From contig JASJAN010000023.1 in assembly GCA_030066985.1 (NCBI GenBank), positions 58,676 to 122,675 of the forward strand: a stretch of 64,000 nt of DNA, read 5' to 3'. The position numbers and the translations under genes are program-made. The stretch is from Desulfobacterales bacterium (GTDB lineage Bacteria > Desulfobacterota > Desulfobacteria > Desulfobacterales > JAHEIW01). This document shows, piece after piece, positions 1 through 8,372 of the stretch (position 1 is its first letter; the number at the start of each line of letters is the position of its first letter). The notes under the pieces are model-generated. The model saw only the letters and a list, made by a program, of their open reading frames with translations. It was not told the DNA's origin and ran no database searches.

Positions 1-662
1 ATCGTATGGCCGCCCTTACTATGTGTATTTACCTTTAGTGTAACCTTGCCCTCACCGCCGGGAGGGATTTGCCTCGTATAAGAGGCCGCTGTGCACCCTC
101 AGTCGGTTTTGACGCGCTTAATTTCAAGCGGTGCAGAGCCCTTGTTCTGAACGATAAATGCATGGGCAACTTCCTGGCCTTCAGCCACCGGTTCGAATTG
201 GTGGGCAGGCGCCGGGACAACCGCCAGCGGCTGCTTCAAGGAAATCTGCAAAATCTCAACACGCTCTCGGGGTGCCGCATCTTCGGTTTTCAATTTTTGC
301 ACCGGCGGTTTTCTGTCGATAAAGGTTTTGGCTTTCAGGCGGTTTTTGGCAATGCCTTGCATTGAAAACCATTGCTGAACAGCCTGAATCCGTTTTTGGA
401 TAACCTCACGATTTTTGCGGAGGTCGCCTGGTTGGTGGGCGTAGCCTACAATACGCAGCCCCATGTCTGGAGCGGCCTCAAGCGCTGCCTGAATTTTCTT
501 TAGATCCTTTTTGAATTTCGGATCGATCTCGGCGGAATCCATTTTAAAATAGAGGGTCGCCAAAACGACCGGTGTATCAACTGCTTTGGCGCTATACGCG
601 AGTGTTCCAAAGCAAATGATCATTAGGATCAATATTAAGATTGCACCTGTCACTTTTTGCAT
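1..662 (-). CDS. OmpA-like/DUF1573 fusion protein, candidate selenoprotein (partial)
   Basis: Envelope protein running off the left edge of the window. It starts at 662 with AGGAG eight bases upstream. Residues 1-28 are a signal peptide or anchor. Residues about 32-140 resemble an OmpA C-terminal domain (LYFKMDSAEI, later PRERVEI), although the usual peptidoglycan-binding TD motif is not obvious. From about residue 158 a DUF1573 domain begins (AHAFIVQNKGSAPLEIKRVK). Codon 188 (99-101) is TGA, and the same frame then continues open to the edge as G-C-T-A-A-S-Y-T-R-Q-I-P-P-G-G-E, a typical DUF1573 continuation. The family motif is S/D-C-G-C-T, so TGA sits exactly at the first Cys. A hairpin follows the TGA. 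I read it as selenocysteine; a nonsense mutation or sequencing error is the alternative. The fold and family are well supported, the Sec reading moderately. Confidence 0.75.
62..101 (-). promoter_or_regulatory. Candidate bacterial SECIS hairpin (DUF1573 gene)
   Basis: Immediately downstream of the in-frame UGA (99-101), GCCUC (86-82) and GAGGC (75-71) form a perfect 5-bp stem around the loop UUAUAC, 17 nt after the UGA. An outer stem pairs GAGGG (100-96, including part of the UGA) with CCCUC (66-62). Distance and shape fit a bacterial SECIS. The loop lacks the G usually found near its start, so this is a candidate only. Confidence 0.45.
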
Positions 663-890
663 CAGGCTAACTCCTTCCGTAACCTCAAAATTGACTGACT
701 ATAGAAATTTTATGTTGCCTGCTGATAGATGTCAAGAAGTCGGCAATTAAGCATCTGAAACGCTTTGTTTTTCTGCATCCATTAGAATCAATTTCCCGCT
801 AAAAAGTCGACATTCAATTTCATCCGTCAGAACCCATAGCGGTTATATTTGATTTGCCACTCATACGTTACCCTTTAATTGTCATATACA

Positions 891-976
891 GGTTAGCCGG
901 TTGCCGCTTGACCTGTTGAATAGGCTAGATTCCATTTTTAACCGGCAAACGGGCTCAACGGGCCCAACGGGCGAAC
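891..976. repeat. Intergenic CCCGTT/AACGGG-word palindrome, copy 1
   Basis: The left arm reads GTTAGCCGGTTGCCG and the right arm CGGCAAACGGGCTCAAC, near reverse complements. Further AACGGGC words follow on the right. The same word family recurs at 10979-11080, 12767-12883 and 52895-52999. It lies in the 528-bp space between the DUF1573 gene and priA, which otherwise holds only the next palindrome. Confidence 0.6.
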
Positions 977-1046
977 CAAATCGTTTTAAGGTTAAACCGG
1001 TCAAATAGCGCTTATGTTTCGTCCGAGTGTATTTTTTTAAATTGTT

Positions 1047-1191
1047 AAACCGTTTTAGAAGTGATTAGATTTTGTCTGATAGCAAGGCGCGAGTCGTCGA
1101 AATGACGGAGCGTACATTATAGTACGCGAGTAAATTTCGACGATGAGTAACACCGCTATCGGGCAAAATATGATTGCTTATAAAACGGTTT
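1047..1191. repeat. Covarying-arm palindrome, copy A
   Basis: A hairpin of about 145 bp. Outer arms AAACCGTTTTA (1047-1057) and TAAAACGGTTT (1181-1191) are perfect complements. Inside are GATAGC/GCTATC, the conserved flank AGCAAGGCGCGA, inner arms GTCGTCGAAAT and ATTTCGACGAT, and a core GGAGCGTAC-N5-AGTACGCGAG. The right end touches the priA stop codon. It is one of six copies (also 13277, 31481, 31725, 60554, 62881) that share core and flank but have different, self-complementary inner arms. Confidence 0.75.
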
Positions 1192-3632
1192 TAGAGGAGG
1201 GAGACCGGATCGACGTCCACGACCACCCTTACCCTACGATTGTTAAACATCCCCGGATGGTCAGCCATGAGCTGACCGATATATTGATGCAACGCTTTGG
1301 CGCGCGTAGCTTTTAAAAGAATTTGCCATCGATATCGGCGGGCAATTCTAGCCAACGAAGATTCAATCGGCCCCAAAATCTCAACGGTTTCATAAACAGA
1401 GGCCTTTGAGGTTTTCAGCAACAGGCAAACCTTTCCGAGGGCAGCGGCATGGTCACGGGTCAATTGATGGTCTTTACCAGAAATTTTAAGTTGGATTATT
1501 CTTGAAAACGGCGGATATTTCAATGTTTGGCGGAAATTGATTTCCTGTTTGTAAAAGGCCTTAAAATCCTGATTTTTAGCCGCCGATATACTGAAATGTT
1601 CTGGATTATAGGTTTGTAAAATAACCCGGCCCGGTGATGCGCCCCTGCCCGCTCGGCCGGCCACCTGTGCAATCAGCTGAAATGTTCGCTCACCGGCTCT
1701 AAAATCAGGAAAACTTAAGGATAAATCCGCACAGATAATTCCCACCAAAGTGATATTCGGAAAATCGTGACCCTTGGCCACCATTTGGGTGCCCACCAAG
1801 ATATCGATGGACTGGTCGTTCAGACCTTTGAGCATTTTAAAAATGCTGCCTTTGCGGGTGGTCGTATCCCGATCCATACGCGCGATGCGGGCCTTTGGAA
1901 AAAGTGCTTGCACCGTCGTCTCAATTTTTTCCGTACCCAGTCCAATTTTTTTAATCTCCGATGATCTGCAACTGTCACAGCTGTTGGTTGCCGCACGAGA
2001 GTACCCACAGTAATGGCATCGAAGAGCGTTGGCCTTTTGGTGATAGGTCAGGGAAATATCACAATGTTTGCAGCGCAGCGCCTGACCGCAAGATTGGCAG
2101 AGCGCAAAACTGGCAAACCCGCGACGATTGATAAACAGCAAGACTTGTTCACCGCGATCAAGTGTTTCTTTCATTGAGCGCTGCAATTCAGATGTAATAA
2201 AACGGCGAATACCCCGAAATCCCATGCTTTCACGGAGATCCACAATTTTTATGGCCGGCAACGAACGCTGCTCGATCCGCTGTTTTAGATTGACTTCAAT
2301 AAATTTTTTGGCCCGGGCATTGTGGTAAGATTGGATCGACGGTGTTGCCGACCCTAGCAATGCAATACAATCATTCTGCTTGGCTCTGACCACTGCAAGA
2401 TCTCTGGCATTATAGCGCAGGTTACTTTCCTGTTTGTAGGAGGCATCATGCTCTTCATCTACAATAATCAGACCGACAGCCGGAAAAGGCGCAAAAATAG
2501 CCGATCGCGCGCCGATAGCAATCTGCGCTTTTCCCTGCTGGATCAGACTCCATTGATCTAAGCGTTCACCGGCAGATAGACCACTGTGAAGGACGGCGAT
2601 GCGTTCTCCAAATCGGGCACGAAAACGACGCTCCATTTGGGTGATCAGAGCAATCTCAGGAACCAAGACCAAAACGGATTTCTGCTGTTTAAGGACGCTA
2701 TTGGCAATTTGCATATAAACTTCTGTTTTGCCGCTGCCGGTGACACCTTGCAAAAGAAAGGTGGCAAAGCCGCTGCGCATGCTTTTGTTGACCTGTGCCA
2801 CAACACTTTGCTGTTCGGAATTCAAGTCATGCGCTGTATCTGCACGTATGGGCTCCCCAAAAGGATCGCGATAGACACGTTTGTGTCGAATGATCAGATA
2901 CCCATCTTTTTCAAGCAGCCTGACCAGGCGAGCTGCAGTGGGCACCTGTTTTTTGAGCTCCGGCATTGACAGCTCCCCTTGCTGATCGATGATCTCGATG
3001 ACCTTTCGGCGGGCCTTTGAAAGCCGATCCGTAGATGCAATCGGCTTTCCAAGCGCGATATAGCGCTCGGTACGGGTGCGGGTCGGCGCCGGTCTCAATT
3101 CACGGGTTTTTGATACCCATCCGCAATGCAGTAGGGCCTGAATAAGCGCTCCGGGCACCCTTTCATCTAACTTATCGTTGAGGTGCTTGAGGCGGAAGGG
3201 TCCCGATAAAAGCAGCTTTAATACCGACCCTTTAAGGGCAGTGGCGGTGTTATTTTTTAACGCATCCTGACCCTGTGGCGTGATCGAAAGGGTCGCATAA
3301 TCATAAAGGTTAAGACCACCGGGAAGCGCATTTTTGACAACATCACCGATGGGATGTTTGTAATAATCAGATATCCATTGAAAAAATGGAATCATCGCAT
3401 CCGGAAAGAGTGGCTCCTGATCGAGCACATCCAATATGTCTTTGATATCGCTGGGCTTGCTTTCGGTTGCAGCGTCCAGAATGTAGCCGGTTACACGGCG
3501 TTGCCCGAATGGAACCAGAACGCGTTTACCAACAGCGATAAAAGCACTTAAAAAAGGCGGCACGCTGTATGTGAAGGTCTGGTAAACCGGTAAAGCAACC
3601 GCGACTTCGATGTTTGAATTATCGGCTGTCAT
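1191..3632 (-). CDS. priA: Primosomal protein N' (replication restart helicase PriA)
   Basis: PriA is a 3'-to-5' superfamily 2 helicase that recognises stalled forks and reloads the replisome. An N-terminal DNA-binding domain (YQTFTYSVP, GKRVLVPFG) is followed by helicase motifs: Walker A GVTGSGKTE, Walker B DEEH (IIVDEEHDASYKQE), GSATPS, and the late VGTQMVAKGHDFPN and QVAGRAGRG motifs. Between the helicase halves lies the zinc module, with four CxxC pairs (CQSC, CKHC, CHYC, CDSC). I chose the ATG at 3632 (813 aa) because the upstream extension begins with TTG and has no family resemblance. It is transcribed alone on the minus strand. Its stop codon coincides with the end of a long palindrome. 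Confidence 0.95.
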   Translation of the reverse strand: MTADNSNIEVAVALPVYQTFTYSVPPFLSAFIAVGKRVLVPFGQRRVTGYILDAATESKPSDIKDILDVLDQEPLFPDAMIPFFQWISDYYKHPIGDVVKNALPGGLNLYDYATLSITPQGQDALKNNTATALKGSVLKLLLSGPFRLKHLNDKLDERVPGALIQALLHCGWVSKTRELRPAPTRTRTERYIALGKPIASTDRLSKARRKVIEIIDQQGELSMPELKKQVPTAARLVRLLEKDGYLIIRHKRVYRDPFGEPIRADTAHDLNSEQQSVVAQVNKSMRSGFATFLLQGVTGSGKTEVYMQIANSVLKQQKSVLVLVPEIALITQMERRFRARFGERIAVLHSGLSAGERLDQWSLIQQGKAQIAIGARSAIFAPFPAVGLIIVDEEHDASYKQESNLRYNARDLAVVRAKQNDCIALLGSATPSIQSYHNARAKKFIEVNLKQRIEQRSLPAIKIVDLRESMGFRGIRRFITSELQRSMKETLDRGEQVLLFINRRGFASFALCQSCGQALRCKHCDISLTYHQKANALRCHYCGYSRAATNSCDSCRSSEIKKIGLGTEKIETTVQALFPKARIARMDRDTTTRKGSIFKMLKGLNDQSIDILVGTQMVAKGHDFPNITLVGIICADLSLSFPDFRAGERTFQLIAQVAGRAGRGASPGRVILQTYNPEHFSISAAKNQDFKAFYKQEINFRQTLKYPPFSRIIQLKISGKDHQLTRDHAAALGKVCLLLKTSKASVYETVEILGPIESSLARIARRYRWQILLKATRAKALHQYIGQLMADHPGMFNNRRVRVVVDVDPVSLL

Positions 3633-4087
3633 GGTGTTATTATCAGCAACAGATTTTTCCCATATGGGCAACAATGGCCCGGCGGTCGGTGATTCGGCTG
3701 GCAGAATGCCACTCGATCATTAAAGCGACGCTAAAATTATCGGTAACGTCTCCCGGTTAATCAAATCTAAGGTTCAACCCTCCTATCAAACCGGAAAGAT
3801 GGTCTAAAAATCATTTTGGGTGACAGCGCGTTACCACCGGCCCCAAAACGTATATCTTTATAATCTTTAATTTTTTTTAACAAATGCGTATACATATTAA
3901 AAAATTAATGTTAATATAGCCTTAAGTGAAATGGGATTCAACCCATTGCTTTTCCGAGTGCTGACCGCAATAAAATAGATCTTGACGGTCGGATACGCGA
4001 CGTATATTTCTTAGATCGCACTGCATCGGCTCGGAAATTACTAATGAAATTCAAGTTCTGGACGATAGATAGGTTAAGGAGGCAGTT
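3633..4087. other. Intergenic region between divergent priA and a small exported protein
   Basis: There is no convincing ORF here. The middle (about 3855-3930) is very AT-rich. A weak sigma-70-like pair, TTGACG (3982-3987) and TATATT (4003-4008) with a short 15-bp spacer, could serve the gene at 4088, which has its own AAGGAGG ribosome-binding site at 4076-4082. Confidence 0.35.
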
Positions 4088-4387
4088 ATGAACTTAACAA
4101 AGAAATGGGCAGTTATCGGTGTGATCGCGGCTTTGATCTGCTTGCCCTTTGCGACTTCAGCCCAGGCTCAGGATTATTTCGAAGCCAAAGAACCCGGCGG
4201 CGGCGCCATGATGTATGACACCATTGTTGTACGGCCCATCGGTATAGTAGCCACAGCGGTTGGATCGGTTTTTTGGCTGGTCTCGTTGCCGTTTTCGGCT
4301 GGCGGTGACAACACCGATATGGCGACTAAAAAGCTGATTAAAGAACCTGCCGCATATACCTTTAAGCGACCTTTAGGCGAATTTTAG
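4088..4387 (+). CDS. Small exported hypothetical protein with one membrane segment
   Basis: A 99-residue protein with a clear Sec signal peptide (MNLTKKWAVIGVIAALICLP, cleavage near AQAQ-D). One hydrophobic, Gly/Ala-rich stretch lies at about residues 50-70 (GIVATAVGSVFWLVSLPFS), followed by a short basic tail. AAGGAGG lies 5 nt before the ATG. The architecture, signal peptide plus a single VVRPIG-hydrophobic segment, resembles small envelope proteins found in other deltaproteobacteria, but I cannot name a function. It stands alone between priA and the uracil genes. Confidence 0.7.
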   Translation: MNLTKKWAVIGVIAALICLPFATSAQAQDYFEAKEPGGGAMMYDTIVVRPIGIVATAVGSVFWLVSLPFSAGGDNTDMATKKLIKEPAAYTFKRPLGEF

Positions 4388-4411
4388 CCCCCATTTAAAT
4401 CTTCTTCTGTC

Positions 4412-4454
4412 TTGACACAGGGGTATTAATTGCATATACGAAGCTGCAATTAAT
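4412..4454 (+). promoter_or_regulatory. Promoter with perfect inverted-repeat operator upstream of upp
   Basis: The -35 TTGACA (4412-4417), a 17-bp spacer and the -10-like TATACG (4435-4440) form a sigma-70-type promoter. A perfect 10-bp inverted repeat, ATTAATTGCA (4425-4434) and TGCAATTAAT (4445-4454) with a 10-bp spacer, brackets the -10. It could be an operator for a dimeric repressor of upp-uraA, or a hairpin at the transcript start. Confidence 0.5.
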
Positions 4455-4531
4455 GACTCACGATACAGCTGTATCTGTATTTCTCCTACCTGTCTTACCA
4501 TGCTCTTAACCTATCGCAAAAGGAGGTCCCC

Positions 4532-5158
4532 GTGCCGGTACATGTCGTAGATCACCCTTTGGTCAAGCACAAATTAGCGTTCATGCGGGAAAATGATATT
4601 ACCACCAAAGATTTCCGTGACCTTGCTTCAGAACTGGCCAATCTCTTGACTTATGAAGCCACTAAACATCTGGAAACAGAAAGCGTCACCATCCAGGGTT
4701 GGGCCGGTGAAGTTGAAGTTGAAAAAATTAAAGGCAAAAAAATCACCGTCGTACCGATTCTAAGGGCTGGCCTGGGTATGATGGACGGCGTCCTTAATCT
4801 GATACCCACGGCCAAAGTCAGCGTTGTCGGCCTTTACCGCAATGAAGAAACCCTTGAACCGATCCGGTATTATGTCAAGATGACAAGCCAGATGGAGGAG
4901 CGGATTGCATTGATTTTGGACCCCATGCTGGCAACCGGCGGTACGGTGATCGCCACGATTGATCTGATAAAAGAATCCGGCTGCAAAGATATCAAAGGGA
5001 TTTTTATGGTCGCTGCGCCGGAAGGCATCGAACGGTTGCAAACGGCTCATCCCGATGTTGAAATTTGGGTTGCCGCCATAGATGAAAAACTAAACGATGT
5101 CGGATATATATTGCCCGGATTAGGCGATGCGGGCGATAAAATATTTGGTACCAAATAA
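4532..5158 (+). CDS. upp: Uracil phosphoribosyltransferase
   Basis: This cytoplasmic enzyme makes UMP from uracil and PRPP (pyrimidine salvage). At 208 aa it has the standard length. The PRPP loop reads [10 protein letters not shown] (about residues 128-137), and the C-terminal uracil-binding signature is [18 protein letters not shown]. The start is GTG at 4532 with AGGAGGT at 4521-4527; no ATG fits. uraA follows 61 nt later on the same strand, so transport and salvage are probably co-transcribed from the palindromic promoter upstream. Confidence 0.97.
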   Translation: MPVHVVDHPLVKHKLAFMRENDITTKDFRDLASELANLLTYEATKHLETESVTIQGWAGEVEVEKIKGKKITVVPILRAGLGMMDGVLNLIPTAKVSVVGLYRNEETLEPIRYYVKMTSQMEERIALILDPMLATGGTVIATIDLIKESGCKDIKGIFMVAAPEGIERLQTAHPDVEIWVAAIDEKLNDVGYILPGLGDAGDKIFGTK

Positions 5159-5219
5159 ACCCAGCTGACATCATTAATTCTGTCACCTTATCTTCAGCCA
5201 TCAGAGGACCAGCGTAGGC

Positions 5220-6476
5220 ATGGCCGTCAAGGATTGGATAACAGATTATAAATTAAGTTTTCCAGACAGTTTATTCAGTGTACAAATCCTGCTGGTCGCA
5301 TTTGCTGGGTTGATCACCGTGCCCATCCTCACCGGTTTGGACCCTAGCGTCGCTTTGTTTACCGCTGGTGCTGCGACCCTCATATTTCATGGCTTCACCA
5401 AAAGGCAAATACCGGTTTTCTTGGCATCGTCCTTTACTTTCACAGCTCCCATTATGGTGGCGACCCAAAAATGGGGCCTGCCGGCGGCCCTCGGCGGACT
5501 GGTAGCAGCCGGCCTGGTTTATACGGGCATCGGTGGTTTGATTTACTGGAAAGGCCGCAGTGTCTTTCAGCGCCTATTTCCACCGATTGTGGTCGGACCC
5601 ATTATAATGGTCATCGGGCTGATGCTGGCACCCGTAGCTGTTTCCATGGCACTGGGAAAGTCAAATCCTGCGCATCCGATACCGGACAAAATCGGCTTAT
5701 TGATTGCTGCCATAACACTGGTGGTGACCATTATCATTTTTTTATTGGGCCGGGGCATACTGAAGCTTTTACCGATTGCAGGCGGACTTCTCGCCGGATA
5801 TTTAGTCGCTATCCCGTTTGGAATTGTTGATTTTTCCGGGGTTAGCGGAGCGCCATGGCTTGCCGTTCCCTCTTTTGTTTTGCCTGAATTCAATCTTAGC
5901 GCTATTGGTTTCCTGATACCGGCAGTCATTGCGCCGATCTTGATCCATTTTAGCGATATCTGCACTATTGGTGAGGTGACAGACAAAGATTACCTCAAAG
6001 AACCTGGTATTCATTGTACCTTGCTGGGCAATGGCGTAGCCAGCACAATTGCGTCTTTTATCGGCGGACCACCGGTACGCATTTACCCCGAAATTACCGG
6101 TCTTGTGACTGTTTTCCAAAAAGGGCGACCCGCCATAATGATCTGGGCCGCTGTTCTGGCCATGCTTTTGGCTTTTTGCGGGAAATTGAGCGCCATTCTC
6201 CAAACCATACCAGATGCGGTTATTGGTGGCATTCTTATTTTATGTTTTGGCGCACTAATTGTAATGGGTATAAATTGCCTGCAGAAGGAACCATCACACT
6301 TAATGGAATTTAGAAATATACTGATGGTGCTGGTTATTGTCGTGTCTGGAATCGGTGGCATTACTTTTTCAGCCGGGGCATTTTCCCTTAAAGGTGTCGC
6401 CTTGGCAATTCTGATAGGGGTCATATTAAATCAGATCCTATCGTCTAAACAGGCAGATGAAAGCGACGATGCTTGA
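5220..6476 (+). CDS. uraA: Uracil permease, NCS2 family
   Basis: An inner-membrane nucleobase:cation symporter of 418 aa with about 12-14 hydrophobic segments. The broken-helix motif ASFIGGPPVRIYPE (about residues 281-294) matches the UraA GGPP...E region, whose Glu binds uracil, and the acidic HFSDICTIGE stretch matches the other substrate helix. It lies directly downstream of upp, so the substrate is most likely uracil rather than xanthine or urate. The nearest Shine-Dalgarno is the weak AGAGGA at 5201-5206. The tail (KQADESDDA) is acidic. Confidence 0.93.
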   Translation: MAVKDWITDYKLSFPDSLFSVQILLVAFAGLITVPILTGLDPSVALFTAGAATLIFHGFTKRQIPVFLASSFTFTAPIMVATQKWGLPAALGGLVAAGLVYTGIGGLIYWKGRSVFQRLFPPIVVGPIIMVIGLMLAPVAVSMALGKSNPAHPIPDKIGLLIAAITLVVTIIIFLLGRGILKLLPIAGGLLAGYLVAIPFGIVDFSGVSGAPWLAVPSFVLPEFNLSAIGFLIPAVIAPILIHFSDICTIGEVTDKDYLKEPGIHCTLLGNGVASTIASFIGGPPVRIYPEITGLVTVFQKGRPAIMIWAAVLAMLLAFCGKLSAILQTIPDAVIGGILILCFGALIVMGINCLQKEPSHLMEFRNILMVLVIVVSGIGGITFSAGAFSLKGVALAILIGVILNQILSSKQADESDDA

Positions 6477-6629
6477 TTTGTTTCGCTGATGGTTTTATAG
6501 CCGTCTGGTTTTTCTGCCGTACACCTCCGCAATTCTGCGCTGAACCACCTATCGTCTGTTTTCTGAATGATTTTAAAACCCTATATCGTAGTCCACGATG
6601 ATCCCAAAGGGTGTTGATATATAGTTATA

Positions 6630-6657
6630 TTGACATTGTTGTTTTTTAGCCTATACT
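6630..6657 (+). promoter_or_regulatory. Sigma-70-type promoter for the protease pair
   Basis: TTGACA (6630-6635), a 16-bp spacer and TATACT (6652-6657) match consensus at 6/6 and 5/6 positions. The protease ATG lies about 90 bp downstream with AAAGGAGG before it. The rest of 6477-6747 shows no other feature. Confidence 0.55.
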
Positions 6658-6747
6658 TCTCTTCAGACTAAACTTCAAAGTGCTCAGGGAGAATTCAGCC
6701 CATCCGTCATAGACATATTCACGCATTTTTGCTGAAAGGAGGACATT

Positions 6748-7746
6748 ATGGCAGATGAGATGTATCGAATCCGGAGCATTTTAAGTACCCACCGCCGACC
6801 GCTTTTGGAACGGTTAAATGTTGTGGCCACCGGTATCGGTTATAAAGTCAGTGGCGGCATCAAAACAGATCAGCTGTGTATTGTCTGCTCGGTAAAAGAA
6901 AAATTGCCCGCTGCCCGACTTTCCGCCCAAGAGATGGTTCCCGCAACCGTTGACGGTACCCCCACCGATGTCGTACAAAGCGGTGTGATCCGTGCACTGC
7001 AAGCACCAACCGATCGATTTCGTCCAGCACCCGGCGGTGTCAGTGTCGGGCACGTTGGAATCACCGCCGGGACGCTGGGCTGCTGGGTGAAAAAAAACGG
7101 CCAACCCGTTATGTTATCCAACAATCATGTGCTGGCCAACAGCAATGCAGCTGAAATCGGCGACGCCATCTTGCAACCCGGCCCGTTTGATGGCGGTAAT
7201 TTCCCACAAGATCACATTGCAAATCTGACGCAGTTTGTTCCCATCACATTTCAAGGTGAACCCAGTGAGTGCCAATTTGCCAATGCAGTCATCTCTGTTT
7301 TTAATCTGGGTTGCCGAGTGATTAGCAGCAATACCCGCTATGAGGTGGTCAAAATACAAACGGAAGACAACCTGGTGGATGCTGCGATTGCTGCACCGCT
7401 GAATGTAGCAGATGTGAAAGATGACATCTTGAATACCGGACCTGTTGAAGGAACCGTCACCGGGGAACTGGGTATGGCCATCAAAAAGAGCGGACGCACC
7501 ACAGGATTTACAACCGGCGAAATTCAACAGGTCGATGTCACCGCCAATGTTCAATACGGTGCCGGGCAAGTGGCCGTCTTCACTGATCAACTACTGGCCG
7601 GTGCAATGAGTCAGGGGGGCGATAGTGGTTCAGCGGTTCTGGACGACAACAACCGTTTGACCGGACTTTTATTCGCCGGCAGCGACACGACGACCATCAT
7701 CAATCGCATTGAAAATGTATTTAACGCCTTGGGGGTGTCACTATGA
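6748..7746 (+). CDS. Chymotrypsin-fold serine protease with N-terminal accessory domain
   Basis: A 332-residue protein. Residues about 100-332 form a trypsin-like fold with the triad visible as His in VMLSNNHVLAN, Asp in DNLVDAAIA and Ser in SQGGDSGSAVLDD. Residues about 10-85 are a separate domain (NVVATGIGYKVSGG ... PATVDGTPTDVVQSGVIRA) of the type that precedes proteases of this group. No signal peptide is visible, so it may act in the cytoplasm or leave by another route. AAAGGAGG precedes the ATG, and a good promoter lies upstream. The stop overlaps the next start (ATGA), so the two are translationally coupled. The natural substrate is unknown. Confidence 0.85.
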   Translation: MADEMYRIRSILSTHRRPLLERLNVVATGIGYKVSGGIKTDQLCIVCSVKEKLPAARLSAQEMVPATVDGTPTDVVQSGVIRALQAPTDRFRPAPGGVSVGHVGITAGTLGCWVKKNGQPVMLSNNHVLANSNAAEIGDAILQPGPFDGGNFPQDHIANLTQFVPITFQGEPSECQFANAVISVFNLGCRVISSNTRYEVVKIQTEDNLVDAAIAAPLNVADVKDDILNTGPVEGTVTGELGMAIKKSGRTTGFTTGEIQQVDVTANVQYGAGQVAVFTDQLLAGAMSQGGDSGSAVLDDNNRLTGLLFAGSDTTTIINRIENVFNALGVSL

Positions 7747-8024
7747 GAACGGTTGCTTTGGCCATCCTGATCTTTCCCCTGTTGGCGATGGGAGATGATA
7801 TGGGTATGTCACCATCCATTCAAGAGGTTAAAGAACAACATGAAGCACGATGGTTGAAATTACCGGGAGTGGTTTCAATCGGAATTGGGCTGGACCCAGG
7901 CGGCAATCAGGCTATCATCGTAGGGGTGGACGGATTACATCCGGACACCCCGGCTAAAATACCGGCTACCCTGGAGGGGTATCCCGTGGTGGTTCAAACC
8001 ATCGGGTCGATCAAAGCACAGTGA
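7743..8024 (+). CDS. Small exported protein resembling the protease N-terminal domain
   Basis: A 93-residue protein with a signal peptide (MRTVALAILIFPLLAMG). Its body (LPGVVSIGIGLDPGGNQ ... IPATLEGYPVVVQTIGSIKA) follows the same pattern as residues about 20-85 of the protease encoded just upstream: VV-x-x-GIG, GG, then PAT-x-x-G-x-P-x-x-VVQ-x-G-x-I-x-A. It therefore appears to be a stand-alone copy of the protease accessory domain. Translation is coupled through an ATGA overlap. A role as inhibitor, folding partner or regulator is inference. Note that this protein carries an export signal while the protease does not. Confidence 0.75.
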   Translation: MRTVALAILIFPLLAMGDDMGMSPSIQEVKEQHEARWLKLPGVVSIGIGLDPGGNQAIIVGVDGLHPDTPAKIPATLEGYPVVVQTIGSIKAQ

Positions 8025-8372
8025 ACGCAAGTTGCATGACAAATTTAGGGATCAGGCATCATTTTCACGAATCGAAAAACTTGACAACTATCTTAAATTT
8101 TTATATTTTTTTATATATAAAAGTGAAAGATGCGATATCGGCGCCAATTGTCGCAGCAGAAAAATATCTGCTCACTGTTGGCCGGAAGCTGCAGTGCTAG
8201 CAGATAGGATCCATTACCCATCACTCCAGCACGCCAATCCAGCCTTTGTAGCTGCAGACTACTTCGGCTGGATCGGCGCCATCACTTCATGGCAGCCCGC
8301 ATCGCTTAGATGGTAAAGAAGATTAAATTAGCGTATCTTGGTGTAAGCATTGACCAGGTATAGGAGCATATT
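8025..8372. other. Intergenic region with a possible promoter
   Basis: A 94-codon open frame exists here (8032-8316) but has no ribosome-binding site and no protein-like composition. TTGACA (8081-8086) followed by the AT-rich stretch TATATTTTTTTATATAT is a plausible promoter for the gene at 8373. Nothing else was recognised. Confidence 0.35.

Noticed and set aside
183..208. GGTTCGAAT-like stretch suggesting a tRNA T-arm
   Set aside because: It lies inside the OmpA-DUF1573 coding region and no cloverleaf can be drawn around it.
1191..3674. Longer priA start at 3674
   Set aside because: It begins at TTG without a ribosome-binding site; the ATG at 3632 fits the family N-terminus better.
8032..8316. 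94-codon ORF between the protease partner and the repeat protein
   Set aside because: No ribosome-binding site and no domain-like or typical coding composition; it probably arises by chance.
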